Assembly (NCBI RefSeq): GCF_900113865.1
Contig: NZ_FOQY01000020.1
Location: 79,664 to 143,663 of the forward strand
From: Streptosporangium canum
GTDB taxonomy: Bacteria; Actinomycetota; Actinomycetes; Streptosporangiales; Streptosporangiaceae
DNA length: 64,000 nt
Direction of reading: 5' to 3'
Below the pieces are notes generated by a model. That model made no database searches, was not told where the DNA came from, and saw nothing but the letters and a program-made list of their open reading frames with translations. Position 1 is the stretch's first letter. Each line of letters starts with the position of its first letter. Position numbers and translations under genes: made by a program. Positions 17,929 to 27,237 of this stretch are shown here, in pieces.

Positions 17929-19241
17929 CGGCTCTGCTCGAACGCGTGATCCACCACATGCGCTCGCCCGGCACACGGCATCTGCGGACGTTCACCTCGC
18001 TCACCGCCACCGGCCAGGGCGAGGCGGTCCTGTCCATGGTCAGCCTGGCCGTCCTGATCCGGCTGGCGGGGACCGAGCAGTCCGGTCAGGTCATCTTCGC
18101 CCAGGCCCTGTCGGGCGTCTGGTTCCTGCTGCTGGACCCCCGCCTGGAGGACGCCGCGCAACGGTTCGTCCCCATCGAGCAGCAGCGGAGCGGGCAGGGC
18201 TCGGCGCTGTTCACCCGGCTGCTGCGATGGGATGTGGCGATCGGCGCGGCGGCGGGCTGCCTCGGCCTGCTGGCGGTGCTGGCGGCGTGGCTGCTGGGCC
18301 TGGCCGGCAGCGGTCTCGCGCTCATGCTCGCCCTGGCGGCCGTCTCCGGCGGGGCCGCGGCGTCGACCGGCGCGGCGGGGGCGGCCTTCGCCCTGGCGGA
18401 CCGCCTGCGCGACCTCGGGATCGTGCGCCTGCGGTGCGCGGTCCTGTCGTCGGCGCTGTCGCTGGGCGGCCTGTTCGCCGGCGGCCCGGCGGCCTACCTG
18501 GCCGGCCAGGCCGTGGGCGCCGTCGTGACGGCCGTGGTGCTCGGCAGGCTGTCCCTGCGGGCGGTCCTCACCCATGTCGGGCCGGCCGTGACCGGGGTCC
18601 GGCTGCCGGCCGGCCTCGTCGCCTTCACCGCGAAGGCGTCGGCGGGGACATCGGTGGCGGCGGCCTCCGAGTCGGGTGTCCTCGCGCTGGCGGGCGTGCT
18701 CGGAGATCCCGCCCTCGTGACCATTCTCAAGATCGCATCGGCGCCCAGCCGCCTCTACACGACCCTGATCAGCCCGGTCGCCTCGATGCTCTACCCCCGG
18801 CTGGCCCAGGCCGCCGCGACGGGGGACAGGGGGCTCATAAGGCGGGACGTGGTGCGCGCGACACTGCTGCTCGCCGCGGTGGGAACGGTCGCGCTCACCG
18901 TCGCGGCCCCGATCACCGATGACGTGCTCGGCCTGGTCTACGGCGCCCAGTACACCGGGGCCGGCGGTACGGCGGTGCTGCTGCTGGGCGTGGCGTGCGT
19001 GAAGGGCAGCATGTCGTGGTCGAAGGTGCTGCCCCTGGCGTTGGGGCGGCCGGGCTGGCGGCTCACCTACCTCGCCGCTGAGGGCGCCCTCCTGCTCGGC
19101 CTGCTGTCGGCCGCCTGCTGGACGGCCACGGGCGCCGTCCAGATCTCGCTCGCCTTCGGGTGGGGGTCGCTGGCCCTCGCCGTCGCCGGCTCGGGCTGCT
19201 GGGTCGTCCTGCTGCGGAGGCTGGCGGCCGCCGAAGAGTGA
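17925..19241 (+). CDS. Polysaccharide flippase (Wzx/MOP-type)
   Basis: A 438-residue protein with about 12-14 hydrophobic segments and almost no long loops, as expected for lipid-linked-oligosaccharide flippases of the MOP superfamily. It starts at an ATG overlapping the preceding glycosyltransferase stop (ATGA) and closes the rightward operon. The positively charged loop KIASAPSRLYTTLISPVASMLYPRLAQ resembles a conserved region in Wzx-like proteins. It would carry the finished lipid-linked repeat unit to the outer face for the Wzy-like polymerase. The family call rests on topology and context rather than on a sharp motif. Confidence 0.75.
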   Translation: MTALLERVIHHMRSPGTRHLRTFTSLTATGQGEAVLSMVSLAVLIRLAGTEQSGQVIFAQALSGVWFLLLDPRLEDAAQRFVPIEQQRSGQGSALFTRLLRWDVAIGAAAGCLGLLAVLAAWLLGLAGSGLALMLALAAVSGGAAASTGAAGAAFALADRLRDLGIVRLRCAVLSSALSLGGLFAGGPAAYLAGQAVGAVVTAVVLGRLSLRAVLTHVGPAVTGVRLPAGLVAFTAKASAGTSVAAASESGVLALAGVLGDPALVTILKIASAPSRLYTTLISPVASMLYPRLAQAAATGDRGLIRRDVVRATLLLAAVGTVALTVAAPITDDVLGLVYGAQYTGAGGTAVLLLGVACVKGSMSWSKVLPLALGRPGWRLTYLAAEGALLLGLLSAACWTATGAVQISLAFGWGSLALAVAGSGCWVVLLRRLAAAEE

Positions 19242-19353
19242 GCCCGCCGGCGCGCCGCCGCCCCTCCCCTCGCCCCGCGCCGCACACCGGCGGGTACGGC
19301 GCGCTGCGGACCGGGGGTTTCCGGGTACGGCGTCGCGCACTCCGGCCGTGACG

Positions 19354-20598
19354 TCATCGCACCCTTCCGTCCCGGATCGGAAAGACGTCATCCAGGAGCC
19401 GCACATATGTGTCCCCCAGGACGTCCCAGTCGACCTGGCCCGCCGCCGCCCGGGCTCTGGCCGACAGGCTCGCCCGCAGCGGCCCGTCGTCGAGCAGGCG
19501 CACCAGCGCCGCCGTGAAGTCGTCGGCCGAGTCCACCGTCAGCCCGCACTCCAACCGGCTGATCAGCTCGGTCGGGACCCCGCGGTATCCGACGACGGGC
19601 ACGCCGCAGCCGACGGACTGGGCCACCTTGACCGACGAACGCTCGTGCGCGATCCGGCGGGGGTATATCCCGACGTCGAAGGTGGCCATGCAGGCGGGCA
19701 CCTGCTCGGCCGGCACGTGCCCGACGAGCTCGACGTCCTGCCTGTGCTCAAGCTTGCGTCCGAGGGCTCTGCCGACGCCGCCGACGAGCCAGAGCCGTGC
19801 CCGCGGGCAGGCGGCCACCACCGCGGGCCACAGCTCGTCGATGAGGTGGTCCACGTTGTAGAGGGCGTCGGAGCCCCGGTCGGTCCCGGCCAGATGCCAG
19901 GCGGCGACGTAGCCCACCGTCAGCTCGCCCGGCCGCTTCCGCTCACGCATCTTCCGGGCGACGGCGGGATCGATCTCGAACGGGCGCAGCCCGTGGCCGA
20001 CGACATGGATCGGGCAGGTGAGCCCGAGCTCCCGGTAGCGGGCGGCCGCCGCCTCGTTGGTGACCACCAGGGCGGCGACGTGCCTGCACGAGCGGAGCGC
20101 CGAGACCTCCCGCTCGGTGAAGAACGGATCGTCCATGTCGACCACGACCGGGAAACCGACGTAGGGAAGGTGCCTGGCGTTGGTGATGAACCCATACCGA
20201 TAGGCCCGGGCGGCCATGCCGAACAGGGCGCGGCCGTGGAGGCCGATCGTGGAGTTCAGCGCGCGGAACTGGAGGCCGCGCAGGATGCGCCTGTCGGAAC
20301 AGACCAGCAGCAGGTTGTCCACGCGGCCGAGATAGGGCAGCAAACTCTCATAGCGGGCATTGTTCACACTCTTGAACCAGATATTCGTATGGAATATCCG
20401 ACTCTGCCCGACCTTTCCGTTTATCACGTCGGTCACACGGACCTGGTTGAAATTCACAGGCGACACGGTCCACCAACCGGCATGTCCTATCAAGGACGAC
20501 ACGCTGAATCGCCAAGACGACCCGTGGCTTACCAAGTGCCCCAAATAAGCTGACTCGATCATGAGCGGGTACGGAATATGGAAACATTTCGCCGCCAC
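19354..20598 (-). CDS. Glycosyltransferase (GT4-like), leftward
   Basis: About 414 residues from a GTG at 20,598; the ATG at 20,562 (MIESAYLGH) is an equally possible start. The first 90 residues describe an acceptor-type domain, and the region PVVVDMDDPFFTEREVSALR is an unusual acidic segment. The donor domain has VGYVAAWHLAGTDRGSD, LWLVGGVG and RIAHERSSVKVAQSVGCGVPVVGYRG near residues 320-345, where an E-to-K-rich stretch replaces the classic EX7E spacing. It is the only glycosyltransferase gene in this part read leftwards and is convergent with the flippase, so it may belong to a separate transcript. Confidence 0.75.
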   Translation of the reverse strand: MAAKCFHIPYPLMIESAYLGHLVSHGSSWRFSVSSLIGHAGWWTVSPVNFNQVRVTDVINGKVGQSRIFHTNIWFKSVNNARYESLLPYLGRVDNLLLVCSDRRILRGLQFRALNSTIGLHGRALFGMAARAYRYGFITNARHLPYVGFPVVVDMDDPFFTEREVSALRSCRHVAALVVTNEAAAARYRELGLTCPIHVVGHGLRPFEIDPAVARKMRERKRPGELTVGYVAAWHLAGTDRGSDALYNVDHLIDELWPAVVAACPRARLWLVGGVGRALGRKLEHRQDVELVGHVPAEQVPACMATFDVGIYPRRIAHERSSVKVAQSVGCGVPVVGYRGVPTELISRLECGLTVDSADDFTAALVRLLDDGPLRASLSARARAAAGQVDWDVLGDTYVRLLDDVFPIRDGRVR

Positions 20599-20675
20599 CG
20601 TGACGGCAGCGGTGAAGCGGGGCGAATCCCGCGCTAGCTTCTCCGACGTACCTGGCCCGGTGTCGAGGAGCCCAC

Positions 20676-21869
20676 ATGAAGCCAGACGGCCGTATTCGCA
20701 TCATGGAGATCATCGCCCGGATGAATGTGGGCGGCCCCGCCACCCAGGTGATGGGACTGTCCGAGCGGCTGAACCCGGAAGAGTTCGATCACCGCCTCTA
20801 CACAGGCCACGTCGACGCCGCAGAAGGCGACCACCTCGACCTGAAGGGGGCGGCGGTCCGCGTTCACCTGATCCCTGGCCTGGGCCGGTCGATCAGGCCT
20901 TCCAGCGACTACCTCGCCCTCGTCCGGCTGATGAGCGCGATGCGCGAGTTCCGGCCGCACATCGTCCACACCCGGACGGCGAAGGCCGGCGCGCTCGGAC
21001 GCGTGGCGGCCCGCCTGTCCGGCGTCGGCTCGGCCCGCGTCCACGTCTTCCACGGGCATCTCCTCAACGGATACTTCTCGCGGCCCAAGCGCGCGCTCTA
21101 CGTCCAGTCCGAGCGGGTCCTCGCCTCCATGGCCGACCGGCTGGTGACCGTCGGCTCCCAGGTCCGCGACGAGCTTCTCGGAGCAGGCATCGGCCGGCCC
21201 GAGCAGTACGTCGTGATCGCCCCCGGCGTGCGGCTCGGCCCGGTCCCCGACCGCGGGGCCGCCCGGGCCGCGCTGGGTCTGCCCCCCGACGCGCCCGTCG
21301 TGGCGTACGTGGGCCGGCTGACCCAGGTGAAGCGGCCCGACCGGTTCATCGCCACGGCCCGCGCCGTGCTGCGGCGGGTGCCCGACTGCCGCTTCGTCGT
21401 CTGCGGCGGGGGCGAGCTGCGCGAGCAGGTCGAGCGGGACGTCGGGCCGTTCCGGCACGCCTTCCACCTGCTCGGCTGGAGGAAGGACGTGGAGACGGTG
21501 TACTCCGCCGCCGACGTGATCCTGCTGACCTCCGACAACGAGGGCACGCCTCTCACGCTTATCGAGGCGGGGATGGCCGGCACCCCGGCCGTCTCCACGC
21601 GGGTCGGGAGTGTCGCCGAGATCGTCCGGGACGGGCAGACCGGCCTGCTAGCCGGCACCACCGCCGCCGAACTGGCCGAGCACGTCGTGAGGCTGCTGTC
21701 CGATCCCGCGCTCGCCCACCGGATGGGCGAGGAGGCCCGCCGGTGGACCAGTGCCTCGTTCACCGTGGAACGCCTCGTCGCGGACACCGAGGCCCTTTAC
21801 CGATCACTGGGCACGGGGCACCGCGACCGCCTCGGCATGACAGGAATCATGGGAGGGATGAACAGGTGA
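20676..21869 (+). CDS. Family 4-type glycosyltransferase
   Basis: A 397-residue GT-B enzyme. The N-terminus has IARMNVGGPATQVMGLSERL, the acceptor-domain glycine loop. RPHIVHTRTAKAGALGR matches a conserved stretch in exopolysaccharide transferases. AYVGRLTQVKRPDRFI, FVVCGGGELREQV and DNEGTPLTLIEAGMAGTPAVST form the donor domain with the EX7E pair around residues 290-300. It begins a second rightward operon whose next two genes are epimerases. The stop overlaps the following GTG by 4 bases. Confidence 0.88.
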   Translation: MKPDGRIRIMEIIARMNVGGPATQVMGLSERLNPEEFDHRLYTGHVDAAEGDHLDLKGAAVRVHLIPGLGRSIRPSSDYLALVRLMSAMREFRPHIVHTRTAKAGALGRVAARLSGVGSARVHVFHGHLLNGYFSRPKRALYVQSERVLASMADRLVTVGSQVRDELLGAGIGRPEQYVVIAPGVRLGPVPDRGAARAALGLPPDAPVVAYVGRLTQVKRPDRFIATARAVLRRVPDCRFVVCGGGELREQVERDVGPFRHAFHLLGWRKDVETVYSAADVILLTSDNEGTPLTLIEAGMAGTPAVSTRVGSVAEIVRDGQTGLLAGTTAAELAEHVVRLLSDPALAHRMGEEARRWTSASFTVERLVADTEALYRSLGTGHRDRLGMTGIMGGMNR

Positions 21870-22876
21870 GAGTCCTGGTGACCGGTGGAGCGGGGTTCAT
21901 CGGCGCGAATCTGTGCCGCGCGCTCGCGGCCCGGCCCGAGGTCGAGAACATCACGGTGCTGGACGACCTGAGCAGCGGAGACCTCGCCAACCTCACAGAG
22001 GTCGGGGTGGACTTCGTGATGGGCAGCATCCTGGAGCGGGAGCTGCTGGCGGAGGTCGTGGCCGGCGCCACCCACGTCGTCCATCTTGCCGCGCGGCCCT
22101 CCGTGCCCCGGTCCCTGCACGACCCGCTGGCCTCGCACTCCGTCAACGCCACGGGCACCCTCCATCTTCTGGAGGCCTGCCGCGCGAACCGGCCGCATGT
22201 GATCCTCGCGTCGTCGTCCTCGGTGTACGGCGACTGCCGGGAGCAGCACAAGCACGAGGATCTCGCCACCCGGCCGCTCAGCCCGTACGGCGCCAGCAAG
22301 CTCGCGACCGAGGCCTACGGCCTGGCCTACGCGGAGAGCTTCGGCCTGCCGGTGCTGCCCTTCCGGTTCTTCAACGTCTACGGCCCCATGCAGGCCGCCG
22401 ACCACGCCTACGCGGCCGTCATCCCGACGTTCGTGTCCGCGGCCCTGCAGGACAGGCCGGTGCCGATCCACGGCGACGGGAGCCAGGCACGTGATTTCAC
22501 CTACGTGGGATCGGTGGTCGACGTCCTGACCGACGCGGCCGTCCGCCAGGTGACGAGCCGGAGCCCGGTGAACCTCGCGTTCGGGACCTGCGTCTCCCTG
22601 CTGACCTTGAAGGACGCCCTCGCCTCAGTTCTCGGCCGGCCAGTCGAGGCGACCTTCCTGCCGCCCCGGACGGGTGACATCCGCCAGTCACAGGCCTCTC
22701 CCCGCCTGCTCGCCGGCCTGTTCCCCGGCGTGCGCCCGGTGTCGCTGGACGACGGGCTCAGCATGACCGTCACCTGGTTCGAGAAGGCCGTGAGTCAAGA
22801 CCCCGGCCACTGTGAGGGCTCAGCGCGGGTGCCTGACGCCACGCCCTCGTCATCCACAAGCACGTGCCACACATGA
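21866..22876 (+). CDS. NAD-dependent nucleotide-sugar epimerase
   Basis: A 336-residue extended SDR. VRVLVTGGAGFIGAN at the N-terminus is the NAD site, SSSSVYGD and YGASKLATEAY (catalytic Tyr and Lys) follow, and RFFNVYGP completes the signature. The family includes UDP-GlcNAc/UDP-glucose 4-epimerases and related enzymes. The chosen GTG start overlaps the preceding glycosyltransferase stop. The last 30 residues after WFEKAV are Ser/Thr-rich and look like a frayed tail that overlaps the next gene's first codons. It probably supplies an epimerised UDP-sugar for the repeat unit. Confidence 0.87.
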   Translation: MRVLVTGGAGFIGANLCRALAARPEVENITVLDDLSSGDLANLTEVGVDFVMGSILERELLAEVVAGATHVVHLAARPSVPRSLHDPLASHSVNATGTLHLLEACRANRPHVILASSSSVYGDCREQHKHEDLATRPLSPYGASKLATEAYGLAYAESFGLPVLPFRFFNVYGPMQAADHAYAAVIPTFVSAALQDRPVPIHGDGSQARDFTYVGSVVDVLTDAAVRQVTSRSPVNLAFGTCVSLLTLKDALASVLGRPVEATFLPPRTGDIRQSQASPRLLAGLFPGVRPVSLDDGLSMTVTWFEKAVSQDPGHCEGSARVPDATPSSSTSTCHT

Positions 22877-22890
22877 GATCGGAAGAGCCG

Positions 22891-23889
22891 ATGAGCAACT
22901 CAGCAGGGAGTACCTACCTGATAACCGGGGGGAGCGGTTTCGTCGGGTCCCATCTGACCGACGCGTTGCTCGCCCGCGGCGACTCCGTCGTGATCCTGGA
23001 CAACCTGTCGACCGGCCGGTCCGCCAACCTCGCCCATCTGGCCGGGGACCCCCGGCTGCGCGTCGTCCACGGCTCGGTCCTCGACGAGCTCATGGTCGAC
23101 GAGCTGGTCCACCGGTGTGACGTGGTGGTTCATCTCGCGGCCGCCGTCGGGGTCAAGCTGATCGTCGAGCAGCCGCTGCGCTCCCTGACGACCAACATCC
23201 GCGGCTCGGAGATCGTCATCGAGGCCGCGCACCGCTACCGGCGGAAGATCCTCCTCACCAGCACGAGCGAGATCTACGGCAAGAACTCCGGCGGGCCGCT
23301 CACCGAGACCTCCGACCGCATCCTGGGCAGCCCGGCGGTGGTGCGATGGGCCTACAGCACGGCCAAGGCCGTCGACGAGATCCTGGCCAACGCCTACCAC
23401 AAGGAGCGCGACCTGCCGACGATCGTCGTCAGGCTGTTCAACACGGTGGGGCCGCGCCAGAGCCCGGCCTACGGCATGGTCATCCCGCGTCTGGTCCGCC
23501 AGGCGGTCAGCGGTCTGCCGCTCACCGTCTTCGGCGACGGCACACAGACCCGGTGCTTCGCCCACGTCAAGGACGTGATCGAGGCGCTGCTGCGGCTGCT
23601 CGACCATGACGGCGCGGTCGGCCAGACCTTCAACGTCGGTTCGAGCGAGGAGGTGAGCATCCTGGAACTCGCCAAATTGATCGCCGAGCTCACCGGGACC
23701 ACCTCCGGGGTCGACCTGATCCCCTACGCCGAGGCCTACGAGGAGGGGTTCGAGGACATGGCCCGCCGGGTCCCCGACACCAGGAAGCTCCGCGAGCTCA
23801 CCGGATGGGTGCCGAGGCGATCGCTCGACGACGTCCTCACCGAGACCATCGCAGAGGCCCGCGCCGATCTGGCGGCTTCACAGCGGTGA
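22891..23889 (+). CDS. NAD-dependent epimerase/dehydratase (UDP-glucuronate decarboxylase-like)
   Basis: An extended SDR of about 332 residues from the ATG at 22,891; an ATG at 22,864 would add nine residues. TGGSGFVGSH binds NAD, LTSTSEIYGKN and YSTAKAVDE hold the catalytic Thr/Ser, Tyr and Lys, and RLFNTVGPRQ is typical. The TSEIYG wording resembles UDP-glucuronic acid decarboxylase/UDP-xylose synthase and dehydratases more than 4-epimerases, but assignment is tentative. The end overlaps the next gene's GTG by 4 bases. Confidence 0.83.
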   Translation: MSNSAGSTYLITGGSGFVGSHLTDALLARGDSVVILDNLSTGRSANLAHLAGDPRLRVVHGSVLDELMVDELVHRCDVVVHLAAAVGVKLIVEQPLRSLTTNIRGSEIVIEAAHRYRRKILLTSTSEIYGKNSGGPLTETSDRILGSPAVVRWAYSTAKAVDEILANAYHKERDLPTIVVRLFNTVGPRQSPAYGMVIPRLVRQAVSGLPLTVFGDGTQTRCFAHVKDVIEALLRLLDHDGAVGQTFNVGSSEEVSILELAKLIAELTGTTSGVDLIPYAEAYEEGFEDMARRVPDTRKLRELTGWVPRRSLDDVLTETIAEARADLAASQR

Positions 23890-24926
23890 ACGGCGCCACT
23901 GTCGTCATCGTGAGCGCGGCCGGCGGCCTGCTGGCCGCCGGAGCCACCCCGGTGCTGGGGCGTCTCGCACTGCACTGGGACTTCACCGATCGGCCGGGCG
24001 GCTACAAGGCGCACGAGCGGCCCATCCCCTATCTGGGCGGCGTCGCTGTCATGCTGGGAACGGTCATCCCGACAGCCGTCGCCCTGGGCTTGGCCGATCT
24101 CCGGACCACCGCGATCATGATCGCCGCTGTGGCGGTGGCCCTGCTCGGGCTGATCGACGATCTCTCGTCGCTGTCCCCGTTCACCCGGCTGGTGGTCGAG
24201 ACAGTGGCGGCCGGTGGGGTCGTGCTGGGCGGGGTCCAGGCGCCGCTGACCGGAAGCTGGCTGGATATTCCGTTCACCGTCCTGTGGATCGTCGTGATCA
24301 CCAACTCCTTCAACCTGCTCGACAACATGGACGGCGCGCTGGGTTCCATCACGACGGTCAGCGCCGCCTTCCTCGCGGGGACGGCCTTCGTGCACACCCA
24401 CCCGGCGATCGGGCTGGTCCTGCTGACCCTGTCCCTGGCCAGCCTGGGCTTCCTGCTGCACAACTGGGCACCCGCGAAGGTGTTCATGGGGGACACCGGG
24501 TCGCTGTTCATCGGGTTCGTCCTCGCCTGCTCGGCGGCACTCCTGATGACCGGGCAGAGCTCGGGCACGGTGGTCGCGGGGCTGCTCCTGCCCACCTTCA
24601 TCGCGACCGTCGACACCGGTGTCGTGTTCCTGTCGCGGAGGAGGGCGGGCCGCCCGCTGCTCCACGGCGGCAACGACCACCTCTCCCACCGCCTGCGCCG
24701 GCTCGGCCTCAGCACGCGGCTGACGGCGGTCGCACTCGCCGCCGTGGCGGCCGTCACCGGCGCGCTCGGCCTGATGATGGCCCTGAGCTGGGTCTCTCCG
24801 ATCATCGCGACGATCGCCGCGATCGGGACGGCCCTCATGCTGATCGGTCTCACGCAGAAAGTGCACGTCTATCCGTCAGGCCGATCCCAGGCCCATGCGA
24901 CAAACATCCGCGAAGGGCGGCGATGA
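23886..24926 (+). CDS. Undecaprenyl-phosphate sugar-1-phosphate transferase (WecA/MraY-like)
   Basis: A 346-residue polytopic enzyme that would transfer a sugar-1-phosphate from a nucleotide sugar to undecaprenyl phosphate and so start the repeat unit. It has 10-11 membrane segments. LIDDLSSL near residue 93 is the first acidic motif, NSFNLLDNMDGALG the Mg-binding motif, FMGDTGSLFIG another conserved loop, and HGGNDHLSHRL the His-rich loop of the WecA/MraY family. A GTG start overlapping the upstream stop is preferred. It is the only recognisable initiating transferase in the locus. Confidence 0.9.
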   Translation: MNGATVVIVSAAGGLLAAGATPVLGRLALHWDFTDRPGGYKAHERPIPYLGGVAVMLGTVIPTAVALGLADLRTTAIMIAAVAVALLGLIDDLSSLSPFTRLVVETVAAGGVVLGGVQAPLTGSWLDIPFTVLWIVVITNSFNLLDNMDGALGSITTVSAAFLAGTAFVHTHPAIGLVLLTLSLASLGFLLHNWAPAKVFMGDTGSLFIGFVLACSAALLMTGQSSGTVVAGLLLPTFIATVDTGVVFLSRRRAGRPLLHGGNDHLSHRLRRLGLSTRLTAVALAAVAAVTGALGLMMALSWVSPIIATIAAIGTALMLIGLTQKVHVYPSGRSQAHATNIREGRR

Positions 24927-24930
24927 TCCA

Positions 24931-26313
24931 GTGGATCTGCTCTATTACATAAGGCTCGCGCGCAGGAACTGGCTACTCATCGTCTTCTCTCTGTTCCTGG
25001 CGGCGGCCACGGCGACCGTCGTGACCGCCGGCACGCCTCCCAAATACGTCGCGACGATCACCATGCTGGTCTCCGGCCACGACAGGGAGGGCAGCCTCAC
25101 CACCGCCTACCAGGCGGGGATGCTCTCCCAGCAGCGGGTGCAGTCCTACTCCGAACTGCTGACCAGCCGCCGCATGATCAGCCAGATCGCCGCGGGCGAC
25201 GACGTCCAGCGTCTCCAGGAGAACATCACCGCGGAGCCCATCCCCGACACCGTGCTCATCCGGGTCGCGGTCGTCGACACCGACCCCGCGCGCGCGGCGC
25301 GGCTGGCCAATGCCCTGGGTGCCGAGTTCCCCAAGCTGATCGACCAGATCGAGCGGCCCACTCCGACCGGCCGCGCCACCGTCAAGGTCACCATGGTGGA
25401 CAGGGCGGACGTCCCCGGGGCGCCGGTCAGTCCCAGGCCACTGGTCAACTTCGGGCTCGCCATGGTGATCGCGCTGTCGGTCGCCGTCGGCTCGCTGATC
25501 CTCCGCGACCGCCTGGACACGACCATCAAGACGGACGAGGCGTTGCGGCAGGCCTCGAAAAGCGCGATTCTCGGGACCATCGGCTACGAGCGGAACGCGC
25601 GGCGCCTTCCCCTGATCGTCCGCGACCAGGGCCGGTCGTCCAGAGCCGAGGCGTTCCGCTCCCTACGGACCAACCTCCAGTTCATCGGCGTCGACCGGCA
25701 ACCGAAGTCGCTCGTGGTCACCAGCTGCCTGCCTAACGAGGGGAAGACATCGACCGCCGCGAACCTCGCGATCACGCTCGCGCAGGCGGGATGGCGGGTG
25801 ATCCTGGTGGACGGCGATCTCCGCCGCCCGCGCATCCCCCGCTATCTCGGGATCGAGGGCACAGCGGGCCTGACGGACGTGCTGATCGACAGAGCACGGT
25901 TGCAGGAGGTCATCCAGACCTGGGGGGAGGCGAAGTTGTCGGTTCTGCCGAGCGGCCAGATCCCGCCGAACCCCAGCGAGCTTCTCGGCTCGCACGGGAT
26001 GCGTAACGTGCTCGCCGAGCTCACCGAGACCTACGACATGGTGATCGTCGACGCGCCGCCGCTGCTGCCCGTCACCGACGCCGCGACGCTCGCGGCGATC
26101 TGCGACGGCACGCTGCTCATCGCGCGGTACGGCAAGATCCGGCGGGAGCAGGTCGCCCGTGCGACGGAGATGCTGTCGGCGATCAACGCCCGCGTGGTCG
26201 GCGCCGTCCTGAACTTCGCCCCGGCCACGAGCAGTCAGCACTACGGATACGGATACGGATACGAGCCCGAGGTCAAGGGCAAGCGCAAGGACAAGACGCC
26301 GGTGAACGCGTGA
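24931..26313 (+). CDS. Wzz/BY-kinase fusion: polysaccharide co-polymerase and tyrosine kinase
   Basis: About 460 residues from a GTG at 24,931 with AGGGCGGCG upstream; an ATG at 24,895, overlapping the preceding gene, is the alternative. The N-terminal domain (about 180 residues, two membrane segments, YIRLARRNWLLIVF and LVNFGLAMVIAL) is a Wzz chain-length determinant. The cytoplasmic half is a bacterial tyrosine kinase of the CpsD/CapB type with LPNEGKTSTAANLA (Walker A), VILVDGDLRRP (Walker A') and YDMVIVDAPPLLPVTD (Walker B). The tail HYGYGYGYEPE is the autophosphorylated tyrosine cluster. It would control polymer length and is paired with the phosphatase gene that overlaps its 3' end. Confidence 0.9.
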   Translation: MDLLYYIRLARRNWLLIVFSLFLAAATATVVTAGTPPKYVATITMLVSGHDREGSLTTAYQAGMLSQQRVQSYSELLTSRRMISQIAAGDDVQRLQENITAEPIPDTVLIRVAVVDTDPARAARLANALGAEFPKLIDQIERPTPTGRATVKVTMVDRADVPGAPVSPRPLVNFGLAMVIALSVAVGSLILRDRLDTTIKTDEALRQASKSAILGTIGYERNARRLPLIVRDQGRSSRAEAFRSLRTNLQFIGVDRQPKSLVVTSCLPNEGKTSTAANLAITLAQAGWRVILVDGDLRRPRIPRYLGIEGTAGLTDVLIDRARLQEVIQTWGEAKLSVLPSGQIPPNPSELLGSHGMRNVLAELTETYDMVIVDAPPLLPVTDAATLAAICDGTLLIARYGKIRREQVARATEMLSAINARVVGAVLNFAPATSSQHYGYGYGYEPEVKGKRKDKTPVNA

Positions 26314-27112
26314 GCAGCCGGAGCGGGACGGCGAGTGACCTGGCGATCCTCCGGCCCGCCGCCCGGTGGGCGAGCCAGGAGCGGCCGTAGGGGTCGGGGA
26401 TGTCGGGCCGGTCCACCTGGACCAGCCCGCGCAGCGCGCGCACCTCGGCGACCAGCGCACGGGCCCGCCGTACGGGGTCCTCGTGGCGGCCGACCGCGCC
26501 GGCCGGCACGGCCCGGGCCAGCGCGCCGAACTCGGCGATGGTGAAGGCCCGGGTGACCGCCGGGAGATGTCCGGCCACCGACTCGGCACGGTGCTCGGTG
26601 GTGGCCGTCAGCACGAGGTCGGCGGCGGCCAGCAGGTCGGGGGTCAACCGGCGGGAGACGAACCCGCCGGGATCGCCGCCGAGCCGGACCAGCACGCGCC
26701 GCGTCCGCTCGGCCATCTGCCTGCCCGGCTCGGCCCGGGTGCCGGCGCTGATCACCTGAAGCGCCGGGCACGGCCCCAGGACCGACCGGGTCAGCCGTTC
26801 CGCCAGCGGAGAGCGGCAGAGATTGCCCGTGCAGACGTACAGGATGCGGAACCGGGGCTCCTCCCCCGGTCCGTCCCCCGGACTACCCGGACTACCGGCC
26901 CCGTCCAGTCCGTTCCCGGAACCACGCAGCCCGTCCCTTGGACCGTCCGGCGCCTTCCCCGGAGCACCCGGATCACCGGTCCCGTTTCCCGGATCATCCG
27001 GCGCGGGGAGTGTCCGCGCCTCCCTCCAGCACCGGTGGCCGCAGTTCTCGTGCCCGGCCGGCGTGGGATCGATGGACGGACCGGTCTCAGCGGTCCGCGG
27101 TGCGCCTTCCAT
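26273..27112 (-). CDS. Low-molecular-weight protein tyrosine phosphatase with N-terminal Pro/Gly-rich extension
   Basis: A 279-residue protein. The catalytic loop C94-TGNLCR-S101 and the DIPDPYG acid loop identify a low-molecular-weight phosphatase, the usual partner that dephosphorylates a BY-kinase. Normal family members are about 150-180 residues; here roughly 86 residues of Pro/Gly/Asp/Arg-rich sequence precede the domain. No ATG, GTG or TTG codon lies in frame between 27,112 and the catalytic loop, so the extension appears genuine. The final 14 codons overlap the kinase gene on the opposite strand by 41 bases (26,273-26,313). Confidence 0.87.
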   Translation of the reverse strand: MEGAPRTAETGPSIDPTPAGHENCGHRCWREARTLPAPDDPGNGTGDPGAPGKAPDGPRDGLRGSGNGLDGAGSPGSPGDGPGEEPRFRILYVCTGNLCRSPLAERLTRSVLGPCPALQVISAGTRAEPGRQMAERTRRVLVRLGGDPGGFVSRRLTPDLLAAADLVLTATTEHRAESVAGHLPAVTRAFTIAEFGALARAVPAGAVGRHEDPVRRARALVAEVRALRGLVQVDRPDIPDPYGRSWLAHRAAGRRIARSLAVPLRLLTRSPASCPCACP

Positions 27113-27237
27113 GGGCGTGACGGTAGATCGCCTCCGGCGGCGATCCGCTCGCGGCGCGCCGCTGTTTACCCTTTGCTGCCGGTGACGGCGGCGCGGCCGG
27201 CGGCGGATCGCCCCGCCGCCGGTCGCGCCCCCCTCCG

